A stretch of DNA of 7,012 nucleotides from an uncultured Eubacteriales bacterium. GTDB lineage: Bacteria; Bacillota; Clostridia; Oscillospirales; CAG-272. The translations under genes were made by a program, and so were the position numbers. The notes under the pieces are model-generated. The model worked only from the letters and a program-made list of their open reading frames with translations. It was not told where the DNA came from and made no database searches. Below are positions 1-3,968 of the stretch, one piece after another. Each line of letters starts with the position of its first letter. Positions within the stretch are counted from its first letter, which is position 1. Location: the NCBI GenBank assembly GCA_934462825.1, contig CAKSIP010000053.1:1-7012 (forward strand). Reading direction: 5' to 3'.

Positions 1-108
1 GTCAAGAGCGGTGGCATCGTCTTTGTAAGAAACGATAACCAAAGAGGGATCCTCGGTTGCAAACACTTTTTTTGCTTTGCCTTCATAAAGTTGAGCCTGT
101 TTTTCCAT
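1..108 (-). CDS. purC: SAICAR synthase, N-terminal fragment (cut by window edge)
   Basis: The reverse strand reads from an ATG at 108-106 to base 1 without a stop and gives 36 codons beginning MEKQAQLYEGKAKKVFATED, followed by a SYKDDATA stretch. The LYEGKAKK motif (the ATP-binding N-terminal strand) and the YKDxATA motif are hallmarks of phosphoribosylaminoimidazole-succinocarboxamide synthase. That enzyme joins CAIR and aspartate in the de novo purine pathway, in the cytoplasm. An in-frame ATG also exists at 114-112, but the GGAGG at 122-118 lies only 3 nt from it and 9 nt from the ATG at 108, so the inner start is preferred. It follows purE after a 23-nt gap on the same strand, the usual purE-purC order, and should be co-transcribed and share the leader control upstream of purE. 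Only about 15% of the usual roughly 235-residue protein is visible. Identification is by motif recognition. Confidence 0.92.
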   Translation of the reverse strand, partial: MEKQAQLYEGKAKKVFATEDPSLVIVSYKDDATALD

Positions 109-117
109 TTTCATTTT

Positions 118-122
118 CCTCC
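118..122 (-). promoter_or_regulatory. purC ribosome binding site
   Basis: GGAGG on the minus strand sits 9 nt upstream of the ATG at 108 and 3 nt upstream of the in-frame ATG at 114. Normal Shine-Dalgarno spacing (about 5-10 nt) selects the inner ATG as the purC start. Confidence 0.75.
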
Positions 123-131
123 GCTTTTTGT

Positions 132-635
132 TTAATTTATAGATGTGTGAAATTGTTTTTCAATGTTGGCGTTTTTGTCCAGAACGCTTTGCGCATCCGT
201 CCGCCGTTTTTCATCCAGCTTTTTGGCCAATTTCATATCGGACACAGCCAGGATCTGAACACATAATAAAGCGGCATTTACAGCTCCGTTAATAGCAACT
301 GTAGCGACAGGAATGCCCGATGGCATCTGTACGGTTGAAAGCAGAGCGTCAATACCGCTTAAGGATCCGGATTGTATGGGAAGCCCGATGACGGGCAGGG
401 TGGTGTTGGCCGCAATGGCCCCGGCCAAATGCGCTGCCATGCCGGCGGCTGCAATGATGGCACCAAAATCATTTTCACGTGCTGCGAGACTGAACCTTTG
501 GGCTTCACTTGGCGTTCTGTGCGCGGAATACACGTGTACCTCGTAGGGAATGCCGAATTTTTCTAAGGTGTCGGCCGCTTTTTGGACGATGGGAAGGTCA
601 CTGTCACTTCCCATAATGATAGCGATTTTTTTCAT
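132..635 (-). CDS. purE: N5-CAIR mutase, PurE class I
   Basis: This is a 167-residue protein, the normal length for stand-alone bacterial PurE. The N-terminus carries GSDSD (residues 9-13), followed by SAHRTP (37-42), AAGMAAHLAG (63-72, with the catalytic-type His69) and a QSGSLSGIDALLSTVQMP block (88-105). These line up in order with the CAIR-binding motifs of the class I octameric enzyme. Class I PurE converts N5-carboxyaminoimidazole ribonucleotide to 4-carboxyaminoimidazole ribonucleotide. The class II (AIR carboxylase) signature with its SNALSG-like segment is absent, so a purK partner is expected elsewhere. The ATG at 635 has a GGGAGGA ribosome site at 641-647, 5 nt away. It is the first gene of the operon, followed by purC after 23 nt, and is preceded by a terminator-bearing leader. 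Compared with the common GGAAHLPG form, Met66 and Ala71 are substitutions, which I believe are frequent in Clostridia. Function is near certain. Confidence 0.97.
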   Translation of the reverse strand: MKKIAIIMGSDSDLPIVQKAADTLEKFGIPYEVHVYSAHRTPSEAQRFSLAARENDFGAIIAAAGMAAHLAGAIAANTTLPVIGLPIQSGSLSGIDALLSTVQMPSGIPVATVAINGAVNAALLCVQILAVSDMKLAKKLDEKRRTDAQSVLDKNANIEKQFHTSIN

Positions 636-670
636 GGAAATCCTCCCGTTGATGAATTATAGGAACAGCT

Positions 671-688
671 CCCGGATTTGTATCCGGG
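671..688. repeat. Perfect 7-bp stem-loop in purE leader, downstream of terminator
   Basis: CCCGGAT (671-677) and ATCCGGG (682-688) form a perfect inverted repeat around a 4-nt loop. On the minus strand the hairpin lies 36 nt upstream of the purE start, between the leader terminator and the ribosome site. No T-run follows on either strand, so it does not look like a terminator. It could stabilise or mark a processing point in the purE mRNA, or be a protein operator. Role unknown. Confidence 0.55.
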
Positions 689-718
689 GAAGTAAGTTAA
701 ATGGATGAAAAAGTCAAT

Positions 719-766
719 AAAAAACAAAAAGGGCACACTTGTCTATCAATGCAGATAAGAGTGCCC
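719..766 (-). terminator. Intrinsic terminator in the purE leader
   Basis: On the minus strand GGGCAC (766-761) pairs with GTGCCC (736-731). After one T-T mismatch, CTT (759-757) pairs with AAG (740-738), and weaker pairing inside closes the loop. TTTTTGTTTT follows at 730-721. It lies about 85 nt upstream of purE inside the transcribed leader, so it should act as a conditional attenuator rather than an end-of-gene terminator. Its 5' arm contains the TGGGCA of the putative riboswitch 3' element, so aptamer folding and terminator folding would compete. Confidence 0.85.
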
Positions 767-852
767 AGACGGTCGGCTGTATAATCCCCCACGCCACGTG
801 GTGCTCCACCGCACAGTGCTTGACCGGCTTTCCGTCAGGGGCAGGGAATTTT
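761..852 (-). promoter_or_regulatory. Probable ZTP riboswitch (pfl motif) controlling purE-purC
   Basis: Read on the minus strand, the segment ends in GCCGACCGTCTGGGCA, closely matching the conserved 3' element of pfl/ZTP riboswitches (CCGCCUGGGCA). Upstream lies CTGACGG (839-833); its GACGG can pair with the CCGTC of the 3' element, as expected for the aptamer pseudoknot. GTGG-AGCA-CCAC (807-796) matches the usual P2 hairpin. AATTCCC (850-844) can pair with GGGGATT (789-783) as an outer P1, with one G-U. The 3' element merges into a terminator, the usual expression platform. ZTP riboswitches are known to sense ZMP/ZTP and to turn on purine and folate genes, which fits purE. The spacing between CTGACGG and the P2 hairpin (about 25 nt) is longer than in the textbook aptamer, and an alternative TGAC...GTCA hairpin is possible there. 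The assignment therefore rests mainly on the 3' element, position and context. Confidence 0.66.
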
Positions 853-903
853 CGTTTCATACAAACCGGGAACTTGCGTAAAACCACATCCCGATGTGAT
901 TTT

Positions 904-932
904 AGTATAGCATACTTTTTATTTTTTGTCAA
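904..932 (-). promoter_or_regulatory. Sigma-A type promoter of the purE operon
   Basis: On the minus strand a perfect -35 box TTGACA (932-927) is separated by exactly 17 nt from the -10 box TATACT (909-904), with an AT-rich spacer. Transcription should start near 897, giving a leader of about 260 nt before purE. A short hairpin CACAT-CGGG-ATGTG (898-885) lies right at the predicted 5' end and may protect the transcript. Confidence 0.85.
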
Positions 933-1041
933 TCATTCCGAAAGCTTTTTTTGAAAACTTCCTGTGAATGAATATCAAGCAAAAACACTTTGAAAAGTAG
1001 AAAATCGGTGATGCAGATATGCCGTGACGCATTGGTTCCTG
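933..1041. other. Intergenic region with no recognisable feature
   Basis: This stretch lies between the stop of the Rrf2 gene and the -35 box of the purE promoter. I find no convincing terminator stem followed by a T-run for the upstream cysK-rrf2 unit, no ORF with a ribosome site and no RNA motif. Short A and T runs near 946-953 give the AT-rich environment upstream of the purE -35 box that could act as an UP element. Confidence 0.4.
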
Positions 1042-1467
1042 TCAGATTATATAATTGTAGTCGGTGGATTTTTCGATAAGATCGCCCAATGTGATGCCGC
1101 TGAAATAATCCCGTGTTAGCTCGTAATACTTTTTCCACATGGGAAGCGTGCGACAACCGGCCGCCCGTTCGCAGGAAGGTGAGCCGGCAGACAGACAGGC
1201 TACCGGGGCCATGTCGCCCTCTACCAAACTCAAGATTTCCCATACAGAACAATCTTCCGGGGCACGGCAAAGTCGATAACCGCCCCCTTTTCCGTGCATT
1301 CCTTCCACCAATTTGCCTTTGGTTAACAGCGGCATGATTCTTTCGATGTATTTTAAAGAAATATCCTGCCGGGCCGCGACTTCTTTCATAGGAATGTAAG
1401 TCTGGCGTTTTTGCTCGGCCAAATCCAGCATGACTCGGAGGGCATATCTACCTCTTGTGGAAATCAT
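1042..1467 (-). CDS. Rrf2-family transcriptional regulator with IscR-like cysteine triad
   Basis: This is a 141-residue protein of typical Rrf2 size. The N-terminus MISTRGRYALRVMLDLA and the winged helix ending in GKGGGYRL (residues 59-66) are Rrf2/IscR/CymR signatures. The middle portion contains Cys91, Cys99 and Cys105 in a C-x7-C-x5-C arrangement, in the same region as the [2Fe-2S] ligands of IscR (92, 98, 104); two further cysteines are at 67 and 73. B. subtilis CymR, the classical cysteine regulator of this family, lacks such a triad, so this protein may bind an Fe-S cluster. It starts 21 nt after the cysK stop, with a GAGGAG ribosome site (1481-1476) 8 nt before the ATG. It is probably co-transcribed with cysK and autoregulated through the dyads at the cysK promoter. 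Whether it senses cysteine supply, Fe-S status or both is inference; CymR, IscR or a related regulator name is not justified from sequence alone. Confidence 0.93.
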   Translation of the reverse strand: MISTRGRYALRVMLDLAEQKRQTYIPMKEVAARQDISLKYIERIMPLLTKGKLVEGMHGKGGGYRLCRAPEDCSVWEILSLVEGDMAPVACLSAGSPSCERAAGCRTLPMWKKYYELTRDYFSGITLGDLIEKSTDYNYII

Positions 1468-1488
1468 TGTACTTTCTCCTCTAACATT

Positions 1489-2421
1489 TTAGTCTGCAAA
1501 AAGCGGCGTGGAAAGATAGCGGTCGCCGGTGTCGGGAAAGAGAACGACAATCGTTTTTCCTTCGTTTTCGGGCCGCTTTGCTACCGCAATGGCTGCCCAA
1601 AGCGCCGCGCCGGCAGAGATGCCCACCAGAACGCCCTCTTTGAGAGCAATTTGACGTCCGGTGGAAAAGGCGTTTTCGTTGGAAACGGGAATGATTTCAT
1701 CATAAATTTGGGTGTCCAAAATAGCAGGGGCAAATCCGGCACCGATGCCCTGGATCTTGTGTGCACCGGCTTTTCCCGTGGATAAAAACGCCGAAGATTC
1801 CGGCTCTACAGCAACTACCTTTACGGCAGCGTTTTGAGATTTCAGATAGCGTCCTACGCCTGTGATCGTTCCACCGGTGCCGATGCCTGCCACAAAGAAG
1901 TCAACATTTCCGTCGGTGTCAGCATAAATTTCGGGGCCGGTATGTTCAAAATGCGCCTGTACATTGGCCGGATTGTCAAATTGGCCCGGAATAAAGCTGC
2001 CAGGCGTTTCTTTGGCGAGTTCTTTCGCTTTTTCAATGGCCCCTTTCATACCCTTCGCCCCTTCGGTCAATACGACCTCGGCACCATAAGCCTTCATCAG
2101 CTGCCGGCGTTCTACGGACATAGTTTCGGGCATCACGACAATCATACGATAGCCCCTGGCTGTTGCGACCGACGCAAGACCAATGCCGGTGTTTCCGGAA
2201 GTAGGTTCAATGATTACGGAGCCTTTTTTCAACAAGCCTTTTTTTTCGGCGTCCTCAATCATAGCTTTGGCGATGCGGTCTTTCACAGAACCGGCCGGAT
2301 TCAAATATTCCAATTTTGCAAGGATTTTCGCCTTCAGTCCCAATTCTTTTTCTATGTGTACCAGCTCCAAAAGGGGCGTTTTCCCGATCAATTGATCGGC
2401 CGATGTGTAAATCTTTGACAT
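1489..2421 (-). CDS. cysK: Cysteine synthase A (O-acetylserine sulfhydrylase)
   Basis: This is a 310-residue fold-type II PLP enzyme that makes cysteine from O-acetylserine and sulfide. Visible motifs, in order, are GKTPLLEL near residue 13, the Schiff-base lysine Lys47 in NPAGSVKDR, the substrate loop TSGNTG (74-79), the phosphate-binding loop GTGGTITG (181-188), and GISAGA (267-272) near the pyridine-nitrogen contact. The C-terminal DTGDRYLST is typical of CysK. The second Ser of the usual GISSG is Ala270. The start was set at the ATG at 2421, with GAGGAG (2434-2429) about 7 nt upstream. A longer open frame reaches 2487 but would begin upstream of the predicted transcription start near 2471, so it is rejected. 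The Rrf2 regulator follows after 21 nt. Cystathionine beta-synthase-like or CysM variants are less likely given the length and motif set. Confidence 0.96.
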   Translation of the reverse strand: MSKIYTSADQLIGKTPLLELVHIEKELGLKAKILAKLEYLNPAGSVKDRIAKAMIEDAEKKGLLKKGSVIIEPTSGNTGIGLASVATARGYRMIVVMPETMSVERRQLMKAYGAEVVLTEGAKGMKGAIEKAKELAKETPGSFIPGQFDNPANVQAHFEHTGPEIYADTDGNVDFFVAGIGTGGTITGVGRYLKSQNAAVKVVAVEPESSAFLSTGKAGAHKIQGIGAGFAPAILDTQIYDEIIPVSNENAFSTGRQIALKEGVLVGISAGAALWAAIAVAKRPENEGKTIVVLFPDTGDRYLSTPLFAD

Positions 2422-2452
2422 AATAATCTCCTCTTTACTTTCCTTCAAACAC

Positions 2453-2479
2453 ATACCAACCAACTTGGTATGTTGGTAT
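2453..2479. promoter_or_regulatory. Operator-like triple half-site at the cysK promoter
   Basis: On the plus strand ATACCAA (2453-2459) is followed by TTGGTAT (2465-2471) after 5 nt and by a second TTGGTAT (2473-2479) after 1 more nt. The first half-site can therefore pair with either copy, giving overlapping dyads of 19 and 27 bp. The element covers the predicted start site and overlaps the cysK -10 box, the right place for repression. Rrf2 proteins bind AT-rich dyads of about this size, and an Rrf2 gene is in the same operon, so it is the likely binder. This is inference from position and symmetry. Confidence 0.72.
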
Positions 2480-2506
2480 TGTATCACAGGGAAGTTTTTT
2501 TGTCAA
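2478..2506 (-). promoter_or_regulatory. Promoter of the cysK-rrf2 unit
   Basis: On the minus strand a perfect TTGACA (2506-2501) and TACAAT (2483-2478) are separated by 17 nt. T- and A-rich sequence upstream (about 2507-2530) resembles an UP element. The predicted start near 2471 gives a leader of only about 50 nt, leaving no room for a T-box or S-box riboswitch, so control is likely by protein at the overlapping dyads. Confidence 0.83.
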
Positions 2507-2548
2507 GAGAAAAATGAAAAAATATCATCATTGTAACATTGTTTTTAT

Positions 2549-2576
2549 ATCAGCGAGGCTGATTGGTTGATCAGCC
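2549..2576. repeat. Overlapping inverted repeats between araC and cysK
   Basis: On the plus strand ATCAGC (2549-2554), GCTGAT (2558-2563) and ATCAGC (2570-2575) alternate. GGCTGAT (2557-2563) pairs perfectly with ATCAGCC (2570-2576) around a 6-nt loop, while the 2549-2554 copy can instead pair with 2558-2563 around 3 nt. No T-run follows on the minus strand, so it is a poor intrinsic terminator for araC. It lies about 80-105 bp upstream of the predicted cysK start site. It may be a weak or factor-assisted transcript end, or a protein-binding site. Confidence 0.5.
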
Positions 2577-2666
2577 CTTAAAATTTGCGGTGCGGTAGGC
2601 AAAGAAAACGGGTTCGGATTCTCGTCGGCACATCACGGAACGACGGTCGGGGCAAGTAGAATCCTC

Positions 2667-3857
2667 TCAATGCCCCGCGTGCTTTGTGCGGTATTCGCCG
2701 GGGGTGATACCTGCGTATTTGCGGAAGGTTCTTGAAAAATGACTTTGTGATGAAAATCCGAGATAGGCGGAGATTGCCGCAAGAGATTTGTCTGTATAAC
2801 GGAGAAGGCGTTTTGCCTCCTCCGTTTTTTCTTTCAGGATATAATCCGAAAGGGTTATGCCCGTTTCCTTATGAAAACGCGCTGACAGGTGCGTGCGGCT
2901 GATATAAAGTGAAGCGGCGATCTGCTCTGTCGTGATCGGCTCGGAGAGGTGGTGCTGAATATAGTTTGAAACCGCCGCGATCAGCTGTGACGGGTCGCTT
3001 CCAATATGTAGGCGTTCAACGCGCGCGGTATAATCCGAAATCATATGGAATTGCAGATTTGTGATTTCTTCCGCCGTGTTCATCAGCTCGCAACGCTGAA
3101 TATAGCGGTCCGAAAGCATCAGCGCGTCATCCGCATCCATTCCTCCTCGGATTGCGGCACGCGAGGCAAGTGTGACGGACACTATAAACATATTCTTCAT
3201 CTGGCGCAGCTGGTCAAAGGCGATAACTCCGCCACGGATAGCGGGCGCATTTTTCGCCCATTCCGAAAGCGCCGCCGTATCGCCTTTGCGGATCATGCTC
3301 ATAAGCGTTTGTTCGAGGGACAGCGTGTTATGCAAATCTGTCGGATACTCTGTCGGGGCATCCGTTTTTTCAGCTGCCATTTGCGAAGAAAGGTTTGTTT
3401 GCAATTCGTCATAAATCGTCAGGTCGGCAAGCGATACCTTCTCCCCGTTGAGAATGTAATTGACGGCGCAAAGCGTCTGCATCACGCTCTCCAGCGGCAT
3501 GGGGACAATGCTTTTCATCCCGGCGACAAAATCATCGGTGTCATCGGTCGGAACATCGGCAAGAAACGCGAGCGAGCGCAGTTCCGCGTCGCTGACCGTT
3601 ACCTGTCTTGTCGGTCCCATGACAATTCTTGTTTTTCCGCACTTTACAACGCCGTAATACTGAAACTGCGCGGTCATATAGTAACCGATATTCTTCTCTA
3701 TGGCAAAAATTTCGTTTTTGCAGATTTCCATAGGATCGCGCGGAAGCCTGCCGACAAAGGAATAATAGACAAGAACATCCCCGTCAAAAATCCGCACGGG
3801 AATGCCCGAAAGCCCCGCAATCACAGAACAAAGATATTCAAGATCAATATTTTCCAT
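2667..3857 (-). CDS. AraC-family transcriptional regulator of the adjacent glycoside cassette
   Basis: This is a 396-residue protein. The C-terminal ~105 residues (292-396) form a complete AraC/XylS DNA-binding domain. The first helix-turn-helix is around 309-332 (TTEQIAASLYISRTHLSARF). The second, around 358-390, carries the signature GFSSQSHFSRTFRKYAGITP. The N-terminal ~260 residues are a sensor region that I cannot assign to a ligand; its middle part (a KNMFIVSVTLASRAAIRGG segment) resembles other long AraC proteins of gut Firmicutes. An ORF extends to a GTG at 3866, but that codon overlaps the Shine-Dalgarno GAGG (3869-3866). The ATG at 3857 has ideal 8-nt spacing, so it is chosen. The gene is divergent from the GH3-symporter operon, across a 111-nt region carrying CAATACAA repeats, so it is likely a local sugar-responsive activator, possibly autoregulated. 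No clear T-rich terminator follows it. Confidence 0.93.
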   Translation of the reverse strand: MENIDLEYLCSVIAGLSGIPVRIFDGDVLVYYSFVGRLPRDPMEICKNEIFAIEKNIGYYMTAQFQYYGVVKCGKTRIVMGPTRQVTVSDAELRSLAFLADVPTDDTDDFVAGMKSIVPMPLESVMQTLCAVNYILNGEKVSLADLTIYDELQTNLSSQMAAEKTDAPTEYPTDLHNTLSLEQTLMSMIRKGDTAALSEWAKNAPAIRGGVIAFDQLRQMKNMFIVSVTLASRAAIRGGMDADDALMLSDRYIQRCELMNTAEEITNLQFHMISDYTARVERLHIGSDPSQLIAAVSNYIQHHLSEPITTEQIAASLYISRTHLSARFHKETGITLSDYILKEKTEEAKRLLRYTDKSLAAISAYLGFSSQSHFSRTFRKYAGITPGEYRTKHAGH

Positions 3858-3865
3858 TCTCATCA

Positions 3866-3869
3866 CCTC
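3866..3869 (-). promoter_or_regulatory. Ribosome binding site selecting the araC start
   Basis: GAGG on the minus strand is 8 nt from the ATG at 3857 but only 2 nt from the ATG at 3863, and it overlaps the GTG at 3866. Spacing therefore favours the innermost start. Confidence 0.65.
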
Positions 3870-3873
3870 AATT

Positions 3874-3914
3874 CAATACAATTATACCACAATCAATACA
3901 ATAATGCAATACAA
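3874..3914. repeat. Three CAATACAA direct repeats in the divergent promoter region
   Basis: Exact octamers CAATACAA occur at 3874-3881, 3894-3901 and 3907-3914. The start-to-start distances are 20 and 13 bp; 20 bp is about two helical turns, the usual spacing of AraC-type direct half-sites. The first copy touches the araC -10 box, the third covers the -35 position of the plus-strand promoter. This would allow one regulator to activate the hydrolase operon and repress itself. Binding by the neighbouring AraC protein is inferred from position. Confidence 0.6.
3881..3909 (-). promoter_or_regulatory. Promoter of the AraC-family gene
   Basis: On the minus strand a perfect TATAAT (3886-3881), preceded by TGTGG, lies 17 nt from a weak -35 TTGCAT (3909-3904). 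Transcription would start near 3874, only about 17 nt before the chosen ATG, leaving a very short leader. The -10 and -35 overlap two of the CAATACAA copies, which suggests autoregulation. Confidence 0.6.
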
Positions 3915-3936
3915 AAATGCCACCGGATGATATAAT
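3908..3936 (+). promoter_or_regulatory. Promoter of the GH3-symporter operon, weak -35
   Basis: A perfect TATAAT at 3931-3936 stands upstream of the GH3 gene, but the -35 position 17 nt away (3908-3913, AATACA) does not resemble TTGACA. A consensus -10 with no -35 is typical of an activator-dependent promoter, and the -35 position coincides with a CAATACAA repeat. The start site would be near 3943, about 26 nt before the ATG. Confidence 0.55.
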
Positions 3937-3968
3937 GGTAGCAGAATAAAATCGGGAGGGGTCTATAT

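Noticed and set aside
690..720. Possible second promoter near TTGACT in the purE leader
   Set aside because: The -35-like TTGACT has no acceptable -10 at 16-18 nt; the candidate hexamer TACTTC matches only two consensus positions.
761..898. Purine (guanine/adenine) riboswitch or 6S RNA in the purE leader
   Set aside because: The conserved purine-aptamer core sequences are missing. The 5' and 3' ends of the leader do not pair into the long closing stem expected of 6S RNA.
714..932. A 72-codon minus-strand ORF in the purE leader
   Set aside because: It coincides with the promoter, aptamer and terminator; it has no ribosome site, and its translation shows no protein family character.
2422..2471. 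T-box or SAM riboswitch in front of cysK
   Set aside because: The predicted leader is only about 50 nt, with no T-box motif and no terminator/antiterminator pair.
2422..2487. N-terminal extension of cysK to an upstream start at 2487
   Set aside because: It would begin upstream of the predicted transcription start, it crosses the operator and part of the -10 box, and the ATG at 2421 has a proper GAGGAG site and the family-typical N-terminus.
2557..2576. Intrinsic terminator for the AraC gene
   Set aside because: The stem is perfect, but no T-run follows on the minus strand; the downstream sequence is TCGCTGATATAAAAAC. It is reported only as an inverted repeat.
3045..3935. A 296-codon plus-strand ORF opposite the AraC gene
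   Set aside because: It is antisense to a clear AraC protein, has no family motifs and no good ribosome site, so it is a reading-frame shadow.
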